NCBI RefSeq assembly: GCF_012726295.1
Contig: NZ_JABAOB010000014.1
Location: 56,407 to 120,406, forward strand
Direction of reading: 5' to 3'
DNA: 64,000 bases
Origin: Chitinophaga sp. Ak27
GTDB taxonomy: Bacteria; Bacteroidota; Bacteroidia; Chitinophagales; Chitinophagaceae
Position numbers and translations under genes: made by a program. Numbering within the stretch: position 1 is the first letter of the stretch; every line of letters begins with the position of its first letter. Below are positions 34,642 to 42,754 of this stretch, one piece after another. A model generated the notes under the pieces. That model was not told the DNA's origin and searched no databases. It saw only the letters and a list, made by a program, of their open reading frames with translations.

Positions 34642-35733
34642 TTAGAGGAATTTTTCGCCTTTATTGCGTTTTATTTCCGCTACATATTCCTTGATCTGTT
34701 GTTCATTGTCTTTCTTGCAGATCAGTAATACATCGCTGGTATCGATAACGATGAACTCATCGAGGCCCTGGAGCAGTACCAGTTTCTCGTTGGGTACTTT
34801 TACCATGCATTTGGTAGCATCGATCACCACTACATTTTTGCCTTGTACGGCGTTGCCGAGATAATCTTTTTCCAGGTTTTCGTAAGCAGAAGCCCAAGTG
34901 CCCAGGTCGCTCCAGCCGAAATTGGATGGGATTACATATACATTGCTGGCTTTTTCCATGATACCATAGTCGATAGAAATGTTGGTACACTGCGGGTATA
35001 CCTGTTCAATCGCTTCTTTCTCCTGCGGTGTATTGAGGGCATAGGTGGCCTGTTCAAACAGCTCATCTATTTCCGGGAGGTATTGTTTAAATGCCGCCAG
35101 GATGGTTTTTACATTCCATACGAAGATGCCGGCATTCCAGAGGAAGTCACCGCTCTGGATAAAGGTTTTAGCCAGTTCCAGGTTAGGTTTTTCTGTGAAT
35201 GTTTTGACCTGGTATACATTGTCGGCCACCATTTGTGGTTCGAACTGTATGTATCCATAGCCGGTATCTGGGCGGGTAGGCTTGATGCCCAGCGTTAGCA
35301 ATGCACTGTTTTTCTGTACAAACAGCAGGGCGTTGAGGCAGGCATTGGTAAAGGCTGGTCCGTCCATAATCAGGTGATCGGCTGGTGCACAGATGATGTT
35401 GGCCAGCGGGTCTTGTTTATGGATTTTATGGGATATGTAAGCAACACAGGGCGCTGTATTTTTGCGGGAGGGTTCGCTTACAATATTGGCAGCAGGCAGC
35501 TCCGGCAGTTGTTCTCCCACTTTACCAGTATACTGGTGATGGGTGACGACGAATATGTTTTCCTTTGGAATGAACTGGACAAAGCGCTCATATGTCCATT
35601 GGAGCAGGGTTTTCCCCGTGTTCAGGATATCCAGGAACTGCTTGGGGTTGTCTGTGCGGCTATGGGGCCAGAAGCGGCTGCCAATACCCCCTGCCATTAT
35701 TGCCACATAAAAATGGCTGTTCAGCTGTGTCAT
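34642..35733 (-). CDS. manC: mannose-1-phosphate guanylyltransferase
   Basis: A 363-residue GDP-mannose pyrophosphorylase: it makes GDP-mannose from mannose-1-phosphate and GTP for exopolysaccharide, O-antigen and glycoprotein synthesis. The N-terminal nucleotide loop MAGGIGSRFWPHSRTDNPKQFLDI (residues 14-37 region), ICAPADHLI, FTEKPNLELAK, WNAGIFVWN and YGIMEKASNVYVIPSNFGWSDLGTW are all visible. The protein lacks the C-terminal phosphomannose isomerase domain of bifunctional forms. It lies 2 bp after kdsD and is co-transcribed. Confidence 0.93.
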   Translation of the reverse strand: MTQLNSHFYVAIMAGGIGSRFWPHSRTDNPKQFLDILNTGKTLLQWTYERFVQFIPKENIFVVTHHQYTGKVGEQLPELPAANIVSEPSRKNTAPCVAYISHKIHKQDPLANIICAPADHLIMDGPAFTNACLNALLFVQKNSALLTLGIKPTRPDTGYGYIQFEPQMVADNVYQVKTFTEKPNLELAKTFIQSGDFLWNAGIFVWNVKTILAAFKQYLPEIDELFEQATYALNTPQEKEAIEQVYPQCTNISIDYGIMEKASNVYVIPSNFGWSDLGTWASAYENLEKDYLGNAVQGKNVVVIDATKCMVKVPNEKLVLLQGLDEFIVIDTSDVLLICKKDNEQQIKEYVAEIKRNKGEKFL

Positions 35734-35735
35734 TT

Positions 35736-36710
35736 CTAAATAATTCCTTCTCTGATTAAATCATGTAAGTGAATAATACCTTGATATCGCGCTCCGTCCA
35801 TTACCAGCAGTTGGGTAATATCATGCTGGCGCATCATTTCCAATGCATTGATGGCCAGTTGATCCTGCTGTATCATTTTCGGATGTCGCGACATTATATC
35901 TTTGGCCGTAACAGCTGCCGTGGGAACATTTTTCTCCAGCATCCTGCGCAGGTCACCATCTGTAATAATACCTTTAAGTAATCCATTTTCATCTACTACG
36001 GCAGTAACACCCAGCATTTTAGATGAAATTTCCACAATTACTTCCCGTAAAGAGCTGTCTTCCAGTACCTGTGGGGAGAGATGTAGCTTGCTAAGGTCTC
36101 CCACCTTGAGATACAATTTTTTTCCCAGGGCTCCTCCCGGGTGAAATTTTGCGAAATCAGCTGCCGTAAATCCGTGCCATTCTATCAGGCATACTGCCAG
36201 TGCATCTCCCATCGCCAGTTGTGCAGTGGTGCTGGTAGTGGGTGCGAGATTATTAGGGCAGGCTTCCTGGCTAACAGTTGTATTCAGTATAAAATCGGCT
36301 TCCAGGGCTAAAAATGAGCTGGTATTCCCCACCATGGCAATTAAAGTGTTGCCAAAATTCTTCACCAGTGGCACCAGTACTTTGATTTCGGCAGAAGTAC
36401 CGCTTTTGGAGATACACATCACAATATCTTCTTCCCGGATCATTCCCAGGTCGCCATGAATGGCATCTGCGGCATGCATAAAAAGTGCCGGGGTGCCGGT
36501 AGAATTTAACGTGGCTACTATTTTCTGCGCAATAATGGCACTTTTCCCGATCCCGGTTACTACTAATCTCCCCTCACATTGCGCAATCCTTTCAACAACT
36601 TTCTCAAAATCTGCATTTATAAACTGCTGCAAATCATTAATAGCTGATGCTTCCAATGCAATAGTGCGTTTGGCTACGGCTCCTATATTGATAGTTTGAT
36701 TCCTTTTCAT
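35736..36710 (-). CDS. kdsD: D-arabinose-5-phosphate isomerase (KpsF/GutQ family)
   Basis: A 324-residue enzyme with an N-terminal SIS domain (about residues 30-170; GRLVVTGIGKSAIIAQKIVATLNSTGTPALFMHAADAIHGDLGM) and two CBS domains (about 205-320). It converts ribulose-5-phosphate to arabinose-5-phosphate, the precursor of Kdo. Its SIS catalytic His and Lys region is intact. It therefore feeds the same pathway as kdnA, kdsB and kdnB about 26 kb to the left. It is the first gene of a two-gene operon with manC. Confidence 0.93.
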   Translation of the reverse strand: MKRNQTINIGAVAKRTIALEASAINDLQQFINADFEKVVERIAQCEGRLVVTGIGKSAIIAQKIVATLNSTGTPALFMHAADAIHGDLGMIREEDIVMCISKSGTSAEIKVLVPLVKNFGNTLIAMVGNTSSFLALEADFILNTTVSQEACPNNLAPTTSTTAQLAMGDALAVCLIEWHGFTAADFAKFHPGGALGKKLYLKVGDLSKLHLSPQVLEDSSLREVIVEISSKMLGVTAVVDENGLLKGIITDGDLRRMLEKNVPTAAVTAKDIMSRHPKMIQQDQLAINALEMMRQHDITQLLVMDGARYQGIIHLHDLIREGII

Positions 36711-36767
36711 GACGATTTACAAATTTATCATTTTTTAGTCAGCACTGGTACGCTCCGGTAATTTATA

Positions 36768-36798
36768 TTGATACTCCGGGCTTTTTTAAGTAACTTCG
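36768..36798 (+). promoter_or_regulatory. candidate recQ promoter
   Basis: TTG at 36768-36770, a 20-bp spacer, then TAACTTCG at 36791-36798, one mismatch from TAnnTTTG. The predicted start near 36805 gives a leader of about 60 nt. Confidence 0.4.
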
Positions 36799-36866
36799 TG
36801 TCCCCTAAAAAACATATAAATATATTTCGTCATTTGTTGGTTCTTTAGAGTTAAAATTTGAATGCA

Positions 36867-39068
36867 ATGGCTGTTGTTAAGGAACGTTTGATGGATGCAT
36901 TACGCGAACACTTCGGGTTCGATTCCTTTAAAGGAAATCAGGAAAAAATTATAAATAGCATCCTCTCAGGCAAAGATACTTTCGTTATAATGCCAACTGG
37001 TGGAGGTAAATCACTATGCTACCAATTACCCGCGCTAATGAGCCCGGGATGTGCATTAATAGTTTCGCCGCTTATTGCGCTGATGAAAAACCAGGTAGAC
37101 CTGGTAAGAGGCTATAGCAGTAAAGACAATGTGGCCCACTTCTTAAACTCGACCTTATCCAAGGCGCAGATTAAAAAAGTGCGGGCTGATCTTACGGCGG
37201 GCAAAACTAAATTGTTATATGTAGCGCCTGAAACGCTTACCAAACAGGAAAATCTCGATTTCTTCAAGGAACTGGAAATATCATTTATTGCCGTAGATGA
37301 AGCACACTGTATTTCTGAATGGGGACACGATTTCAGGCCGGAATACCGCCGCCTGAAAGAAATGATAGACCAGATCAGCGACAAGCTGCCTATCATTGCC
37401 CTGACGGCCACTGCTACGCCTAAAGTACAAAGCGACATCGTAAAGAACCTCGGACTGAATAAAGCCAATATCTTTATTTCCTCCTTTAACCGCCCTAACC
37501 TGTATTATGAAATCAGGCCAAAACGCAAAAAGGACCAGACCATCAAAGATATCGTCAAGTTCATTCACCAACATAAAGGTAAAAGCGGCATCATCTACAC
37601 CCTGAACCGCAAAACCACCGAAGAACTGGCAGACATGCTGGTAGCCAACGGCGTAAAAGCCGTAGCCTATCACGCCGGCCTGGATCCCAGTACCAGAGCC
37701 CAACGCCAGGACATGTTCCTGCATGAAGACACAGAAGTCATTGTTGCCACCATTGCCTTTGGAATGGGTATCGACAAACCGGATGTCCGTTTTGTAATCC
37801 ATTACAACATTCCGAAAAGCCTGGAAAACTACTACCAGGAAACCGGCCGCGCCGGCAGGGACGGATTGGAAGGGCATTGTATCTGCTATTACTCCCATAA
37901 AGATGTACAGAAACTGGAACACCTGATGCGGGATAAATCGCTCAGCGAACGCGAAATGGGCGCACAACTGATCAATGAAACGGTAGCCTATGCGGAAAGC
38001 GCCGTATGCCGCCGTAAAGTAATCCTGCACTACTTCGGAGAACATTTTGAAACAGAGAACTGCGGTCAGTGCGATAACTGCCGTAATCCAAAGGAAAAAA
38101 TAGAAGTGAAAAACCGGGTAGTGATCATGCTGAAAGCTATTCGCGCCCTGGAAGAACGCTTTGGCAGCGAATATGTGATCAACGTTATCACCGGGAAAAC
38201 AAGTCCCCAGATCAACACTTACCGCCACGATCAGCTGGAAGTATTTGGCGAAGGGAAAGAATTTGATGCGCACTTCTGGAACTCCCTCATGCGGCAAATG
38301 ATGCTCGAAGGACTGATAGAGAAAGATATTGAAGAGTACGGCCTCCTGAAAGTAACCGATAAAGGCACTAAATTCCTGAAAAAGCCATATTCCATCATGG
38401 TGGCGCTGAATCATCAATTTGATGAAGATGCTGCAGACGATGAAGAAGACGCCGCCGCAGAAGCCCATGCAGCAGCTGATCCAGTGCTGGTAGAAATGTT
38501 GAAGGAACTGCGGAAAAAAGTAGCCAAAGAAAAAAACCTCCCTCCTTTCGTAATCTTCCTGGAAACGTCCCTGGAAGATATGGCCACCCAATATCCAACC
38601 ACCGTCCAGGAACTGGAAAAAATACAGGGCGTCAGCAAAGGAAAAGCGATTCGCTACGGCAAGCAATTCCTCGATGTGATTACCCGCTACGTGGAAGAAA
38701 ATAATATCACCAAGCCAGATGACTTCGTGATGAAGAGCGTGGTAAACAAAAGCGGCATGAAGGTATTCATCATCCAGAATATCGATAAAAAAATACCGCT
38801 GGAAACGATCGCCAAAAACAAAGAACTGAGCCTTTCTCAACTGCTCGATGAAATGGAAACCATCGTTGCCAGTGGTACCAAACTGAATATCGACTATTGC
38901 CTCGACGAAGAACTGGATGACTATGCCCAGGATGAAATCATGGAATATTTCAAAGGCTGTGAAACTTCCAGCCTCGCTTTAGCAAGGGAAGAACTCATTG
39001 AAAATGACTACACCCTGGAACAACTAAAACTGGTACGTATCAAATTCCTGGTCGTATATGGTAACTAA
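36867..39068 (+). CDS. recQ: ATP-dependent DNA helicase RecQ
   Basis: A 733-residue RecQ-family 3'-5' helicase. Motif I is MPTGGGKSLCYQLPAL (near residue 42), the DEAH box is VDEAHCISEWGHDFRPEY, and motif VI ends in YYQETGRAGRDG. A Cys cluster (CRRKVILHYFGEHF through CGQCDNC) forms the RQC zinc-binding region, followed by a winged helix. An HRDC domain lies around 560-640 (LPPFVIFLETSLEDMATQYP), with a further C-terminal extension. The frame opens at TTG 36858, but ATG 36867 (MAVVKERLMDAL) is more likely. It unwinds DNA in recombination and fork repair. Confidence 0.95.
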   Translation: MAVVKERLMDALREHFGFDSFKGNQEKIINSILSGKDTFVIMPTGGGKSLCYQLPALMSPGCALIVSPLIALMKNQVDLVRGYSSKDNVAHFLNSTLSKAQIKKVRADLTAGKTKLLYVAPETLTKQENLDFFKELEISFIAVDEAHCISEWGHDFRPEYRRLKEMIDQISDKLPIIALTATATPKVQSDIVKNLGLNKANIFISSFNRPNLYYEIRPKRKKDQTIKDIVKFIHQHKGKSGIIYTLNRKTTEELADMLVANGVKAVAYHAGLDPSTRAQRQDMFLHEDTEVIVATIAFGMGIDKPDVRFVIHYNIPKSLENYYQETGRAGRDGLEGHCICYYSHKDVQKLEHLMRDKSLSEREMGAQLINETVAYAESAVCRRKVILHYFGEHFETENCGQCDNCRNPKEKIEVKNRVVIMLKAIRALEERFGSEYVINVITGKTSPQINTYRHDQLEVFGEGKEFDAHFWNSLMRQMMLEGLIEKDIEEYGLLKVTDKGTKFLKKPYSIMVALNHQFDEDAADDEEDAAAEAHAAADPVLVEMLKELRKKVAKEKNLPPFVIFLETSLEDMATQYPTTVQELEKIQGVSKGKAIRYGKQFLDVITRYVEENNITKPDDFVMKSVVNKSGMKVFIIQNIDKKIPLETIAKNKELSLSQLLDEMETIVASGTKLNIDYCLDEELDDYAQDEIMEYFKGCETSSLALAREELIENDYTLEQLKLVRIKFLVVYGN

Positions 39069-39094
39069 ACCGGCAGGCAACAAATAATAGTAAG

Positions 39095-39862
39095 ATGAGC
39101 ATTCAATATATTCAGGAAACCATTGCTGCCGCCCGGCAGAAAGTAGTAGCGCACCCCTTATATGCTAAACTCCAGACGCTGGAAGATGTACGCACTTTTA
39201 TACAGTACCATGTTTATGCGGTATGGGATTTTATGTCGCTGCTCAAAGCATTGCAACAACAACTCACCTGTGTAAACGTCCCCTGGGTACCTGTTGGCAA
39301 CGCCGCCACCCGCTACCTGATCAATGAAATTGTAACCGGGGAAGAAAGTGATATTGACCATACCGGCGCCCGCTGCAGCCATTTTGAATTGTATGAGCGG
39401 GCCATGCTACAGGCTGGCGCCGACTGTGCCCCTATAGAAGCGATTATAGCCGATGTAAAAGCCGGGAAGCCTATCCGTCACATTCTGGACAATTCATCGC
39501 TTCCTGAGGCTGTAAAGGGGTTCCTTGGCTTTACTTTTGAAGTAATTGCTACCGGCAAAGCCCATATTATGGCATCCGTGTTTACTTTTGGACGGGAGGA
39601 CCTTATCCCTGATATGTTCCTGGCACTGGTAAAAGATCTTGACAGGAAATTTCCCGGAAAGCTGGACCTGTTCATTTATTATCTCGAAAGACATATCGAA
39701 GTAGATGGTGATCATCATAGTCAACTGGCCATGCAAATGGTGAGTGAACTATGTGGACAAGATACAGATAAATGGCAGGAAGCCGCTGAATATGCCCGCC
39801 AGTCGCTGCATTGGCGGCATCAATTGTGGAGTGGTATCCTTGAAGAGAAAGTAGTTTTATAA
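39095..39862 (+). CDS. DUF3050 heme-oxygenase-like protein
   Basis: A 255-residue all-helical protein of the DUF3050 family, which belongs to the heme-oxygenase-like superfamily. Conserved blocks: VVAHPLYAKLQTLEDVRTFIQYHVYAVWDFMSLLKALQQQLTCV, VPVGNAATRYLINEIVTGEESD, FELYERAML and YYLERHIEVDGDHHSQLAMQMV. The Glu and His residues (E-ExD, H-x-DGDHH) look like possible metal or heme ligands. The function is not known; some heme-oxygenase-like diiron proteins are oxidases or oxygenases. It lies 27 bp after recQ and may share its transcript. Confidence 0.85.
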   Translation: MSIQYIQETIAAARQKVVAHPLYAKLQTLEDVRTFIQYHVYAVWDFMSLLKALQQQLTCVNVPWVPVGNAATRYLINEIVTGEESDIDHTGARCSHFELYERAMLQAGADCAPIEAIIADVKAGKPIRHILDNSSLPEAVKGFLGFTFEVIATGKAHIMASVFTFGREDLIPDMFLALVKDLDRKFPGKLDLFIYYLERHIEVDGDHHSQLAMQMVSELCGQDTDKWQEAAEYARQSLHWRHQLWSGILEEKVVL

Positions 39863-39879
39863 AATTTCTCAAAAAAAAT

Positions 39880-39909
39880 TTTGCAATTCAAAAGATTGTC
39901 TTACTTTTG
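39880..39909 (+). promoter_or_regulatory. promoter of tRNA-Phe
   Basis: TTTG (39880-39883), an 18-bp spacer and TACTTTTG (39902-39909), an exact TAnnTTTG. The transcript would start near 39916, about 29 bp before the mature tRNA. Confidence 0.65.
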
Positions 39910-39944
39910 CAATCCCCTCACGAGAGAGGGCAATAAAAACGGAT

Positions 39945-40017
39945 GGTGCGGTAGCTCAGTTGGTAGAGCAAAGGACTGAAAATCCTTGTGTCGCCGGTTC
40001 GATCCCGGCTCACACCA
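39945..40017 (+). tRNA. tRNA-Phe (anticodon GAA)
   Basis: The full cloverleaf folds: acceptor 39945-39951 with 40010-40016, D-arm GCTC/GAGC, anticodon stem AAGGA/TCCTT with loop CTGAAAA (anticodon GAA at 39978-39980), T-arm GCCGG/CCGGC with TTCGATC. The acceptor stem has one C-A mismatch at the fifth pair (39949 with 40012) and a G-T at the last. The discriminator is A40017; the CCA end is not fully encoded. A terminator follows. Confidence 0.93.
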
Positions 40018-40020
40018 CAG

Positions 40021-40060
40021 AAAAAAGGGAATTTTACTTACGGTAAAGTTCCCTTTTTTT
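40021..40060 (+). terminator. terminator of tRNA-Phe
   Basis: GGGAATTTTAC (40027-40037) pairs with GTAAAGTTCCC (40043-40053) with one G-T, loop of 5 nt, then seven T. A-run on the other side makes it usable for the convergent amj gene too. Confidence 0.88.
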
Positions 40061-40077
40061 ATTCGCTTAAAATTCAT

Positions 40078-40878
40078 CTATACTTTTTCTGCCAACAGGG
40101 CAATCATTTGTGCACAAGGCAAAAATAACAGCTGTGCAAATAAAGTCCCCGCCACCCTGGCCAGTACCATATAACTGATGTACTTCCGGAAAGAACTTTC
40201 TGCCAACTTCCCCAATACAACGTCATCGGTAAGAATGGATAAATGCGGATCAATAAATAACGCCATCAACACCGTTGCTACCCCATTAATAACGCCGGAT
40301 AAATTACTCGCGGTTGTTCTATAGGAAGGATTCAGATAGGCTGCATACACACAGGATAAAACCGAAATGGTTATAACAGCCGTCGCCACCAGGTTATATA
40401 AAAAAATACGCCAGGGAAAATTACGCTGATCCGGCAACTCCAGTATATGTTCCCGGGAAGGCATTTTCAGGCTTTCTTTTATAAACAGCATGCCCGCTCC
40501 AGAAAGTCCCAGGTAAAATAGCCGGGGTATAGACTTATGAATGCTGAAATGAGCTACAGCCCCGGATAACAACCGTTGAAAAGTAGGTATCAGCAACGCA
40601 CCTAAAACAGATCCTACTGTACAGGATAAAATAATATACCTGAATACCAGCATATTGGATGATACATGCTGCTGCAAATCCTGCTCCACTGTTTTAGCCA
40701 ATAAAGGCGCCTGTAACGTGTTTGCGGTACGGGAGAATAAAACCAATATGTTAAACAATGAAAAAGTAATCGCTATCCTTCCTGTTCTGACGCCTACAAT
40801 CCGTACCGCATATGACAAAGTAGTAATCAGGTTTATCAGCAATGTGAGAATAAGAACGATGATAATCTGGGTAGACAT
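40078..40878 (-). CDS. amj: lipid II flippase Amj
   Basis: A 266-residue membrane protein with six or more hydrophobic segments, matching the Amj family (formerly DUF2837/YdaH). Characteristic opening: LILTLLINLITTLSYAVRIVGVRTGRIAITFSLFNILVLFSRTANTLQAPLLAKTVE. Amj flips lipid-linked peptidoglycan precursor across the inner membrane and is an alternative to MurJ in Bacillus subtilis. Its envelope-stress induction there makes a similar backup role plausible here. It is a single gene ending beside the tRNA-Phe terminator. Confidence 0.88.
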   Translation of the reverse strand: MSTQIIIVLILTLLINLITTLSYAVRIVGVRTGRIAITFSLFNILVLFSRTANTLQAPLLAKTVEQDLQQHVSSNMLVFRYIILSCTVGSVLGALLIPTFQRLLSGAVAHFSIHKSIPRLFYLGLSGAGMLFIKESLKMPSREHILELPDQRNFPWRIFLYNLVATAVITISVLSCVYAAYLNPSYRTTASNLSGVINGVATVLMALFIDPHLSILTDDVVLGKLAESSFRKYISYMVLARVAGTLFAQLLFLPCAQMIALLAEKV

Positions 40879-40944
40879 AAGTAATTTTTGTGAGGTCTCT
40901 TAAAATTACTACTTCCACCCCATCCCTTCAAAAGAAAGTGTAAC

Positions 40945-41523
40945 CTAACGATCACCGGCTATGCTTCTTGCATTTTCAGCTGCTGTACCGCAATATTTGT
41001 CCATGAAAGCCAGGTACATTTCCACGCTCTTTTCAATCCTCGAGGTCGTGGCACGATGTTCTAACCCATAAAATGCAAACAAAGGCCGGTAATCTGCCTG
41101 CACATACTGGAAGGTTATTTCAAATGGCGCAGTTAACTCGTTTAACGTGTATTTGTACTTACCCCCAGTAGTATATTCCTGCTCATCAATGCCTACTGAA
41201 ATAGCCAGCGCCACCTTTTTATTCTTCATTTTATACCCGCTCTTACTCCCATATGCCCAGCCATGGGTGAGTACCTCATCCAACCATTTTTTTAGCAGCG
41301 GAGGGCAATTGAACCAGTAAAACGGAAACTGGAAAATAATGGTTTCATGCTCTTCCAACAACGCCTGTTCTCTTTTAATATCTATTTCACCAGATGGATA
41401 AGCTGCATATAAATCATGTACCCGGTATCTATCGGGATATTGCCGCAATGCTGCTGCCCATTTTTTGTTTACGACCGATGTTTCCATATCCGGATGGATC
41501 ACTATTACCAATACCTTGCTCAT
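40945..41523 (-). CDS. NAD(P)H-dependent flavodoxin-fold oxidoreductase (KefF/NQO type)
   Basis: A 192-residue protein of the flavodoxin-like NAD(P)H:quinone oxidoreductase family. Visible features: MSKVLVIVIHPDMETSVVNKKWAAAL at the FMN-binding start, FQFPFYWFNCPPLLKKWLDEVLTHGWAYG, and VALAISVGIDEQEYT. It reduces quinones or nitro compounds by two-electron transfer using FMN and NAD(P)H. The gene is divergent from an HxlR-type regulator with a 97-bp intergenic region, the usual layout for redox- or aldehyde-responsive control. Confidence 0.9.
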   Translation of the reverse strand: MSKVLVIVIHPDMETSVVNKKWAAALRQYPDRYRVHDLYAAYPSGEIDIKREQALLEEHETIIFQFPFYWFNCPPLLKKWLDEVLTHGWAYGSKSGYKMKNKKVALAISVGIDEQEYTTGGKYKYTLNELTAPFEITFQYVQADYRPLFAFYGLEHRATTSRIEKSVEMYLAFMDKYCGTAAENARSIAGDR

Positions 41524-41550
41524 ATCTTACTATCTATTTTTAACTCTGTG

Positions 41551-41558
41551 CAAAAATA
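41551..41558 (-). promoter_or_regulatory. -7 element of the flavoprotein gene
   Basis: Minus strand TATTTTTG, exact TAnnTTTG, 28 bp upstream of the start. HxlR-type regulators bind in such divergent gaps. Confidence 0.45.
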
Positions 41559-41620
41559 TTTAAGTTGCCGCTGTAATCGGGCATGAAAGCCCAATGTATG
41601 GAGCTAACAAAAGTGTAAGT

Positions 41621-41986
41621 ATGAGCAAAATAAAACCCACATCGACCCACGATGAAAACAAACGGATGCTGGAAGCAGAGTGCCCTGAAATATATGCCTC
41701 CAACCTGATCAACGGGCAATGGACGGTAGCTATCTGCTGTTACCTCGGCGCCGGCAAAATGCGTTTTGCTACCCTGAAGAAAAAGCTACCTACCATCACC
41801 GATCGGATGTTGACACTAGAGCTCCGGAAAATGGAAGAAAAAGGATTAATCTCCAGAACTGTTTTCGCAGAAGTACCTGTACGTGTAGAATACGAATTAA
41901 CACCTATTGGCCACGAACTAATCCCTGTCATCCAACAGCTGGAAATCTGGGGTAAAAAGCATAAAGCATTGTTCGATAAAGAATAA
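41621..41986 (+). CDS. HxlR-family winged-helix regulator
   Basis: A 121-residue transcriptional regulator: EAECPEIYASNLINGQWTVAICCYLGAGKMRFATLKKKLPTITDRMLTLELRKMEEKGLISRTVF is the HxlR DNA-binding domain, with the RVEYELTPIGHELIPVIQQLEIWGKKH wing and dimer helix. ATG 41621 (MSKIKPTST) is preferred to the in-frame start nine codons upstream. C at residue about 20 and CC in the middle of the helix could be redox-sensitive, as in some HxlR proteins. It most likely controls the divergent flavoprotein gene. Confidence 0.9.
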   Translation: MSKIKPTSTHDENKRMLEAECPEIYASNLINGQWTVAICCYLGAGKMRFATLKKKLPTITDRMLTLELRKMEEKGLISRTVFAEVPVRVEYELTPIGHELIPVIQQLEIWGKKHKALFDKE

Positions 41987-42114
41987 CCTATTACGCCTTC
42001 TTTATCAAAAAAGGTTGCCGCCCTCCCGGGCGACAACCACAACCCCTCAAAATAAAATGCCATAAAGCACTTTATGCAGTATACTGATACTATGCTATCC
42101 ACCCTTATTTGATG

Positions 42115-42657
42115 TCATTCGCAGTATCGTACCCTACTCTCCAACACAGTCCGCATTAACGCCTCCATTTCCTTTACCCGCTCATCAAATCGCAATTTCG
42201 ATTGTGTTACCAACCGATCCAATATATGTATGGTTCCACTCTCTACATATTTTTTCAGCAACAATAAATCATCATCACTGATAACCCGCTTGTCAAACCA
42301 GCTATTCCTGAGTACCAGATAGTGAACATCCAGTCCCGACCGGTTCAGATACCCCAGTATGCCCTTTATATCTCTAATGCCATCATCAAATACAAGGCTG
42401 GCAGGAATCAGGAAAGATGTATCCGTTTCCGTATGAAAATGCATTGCTGACCTTATTCGCGCCAGTTGATCTTCCGAACGATGGTTAGTATCAGAATTGT
42501 TAACAACAATAAAAGGCGCGTCTCCCAGAGAAGGCGCATGAATGGGTTGCTTAAAAGGGAAGAATAATCTTCTTTGAAATATTTGTTGTAACGTCTTTGT
42601 CTTGCCTATGTGTGGGTAACCAACAATGACAAACAATTTTTTTGGGTTAAAATTCAT
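42115..42657 (-). CDS. orphan P-loop NTPase-like protein
   Basis: A 180-residue cytoplasmic protein with a near-N-terminal Walker A loop, GYPHIGKT at 13-20, preceded by a hydrophobic strand (KKLFVIV). The next strand ends in FIVVNNSD and another in YLVLRNSWFD, and the rest is helical (DDDLLLLKKYVESGTIHILDRLV). I recognise no family beyond the P-loop. ATG 42657 (MNFNPKKLF) is used; the longer frame to 42684 adds a hydrophobic stretch without sense. The reading frame has few close partners and AT-rich codon use relative to neighbours, so it may be acquired. Confidence 0.65.
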   Translation of the reverse strand: MNFNPKKLFVIVGYPHIGKTKTLQQIFQRRLFFPFKQPIHAPSLGDAPFIVVNNSDTNHRSEDQLARIRSAMHFHTETDTSFLIPASLVFDDGIRDIKGILGYLNRSGLDVHYLVLRNSWFDKRVISDDDLLLLKKYVESGTIHILDRLVTQSKLRFDERVKEMEALMRTVLESRVRYCE

Positions 42658-42754
42658 ACCCAAAACAACTATAAATAAAAACACAAACTGTTAATCAAAT
42701 CTTAACAGGCAAATTTTTTCCGATGATAGCCCAGTAATGACGTATTTATTGACT

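Noticed and set aside
37281..38840. Long minus-strand open frame (519 codons) inside recQ
   Set aside because: It is antisense to a strong RecQ protein and its translation is Phe/His-rich without any motif; a shadow of codon bias.
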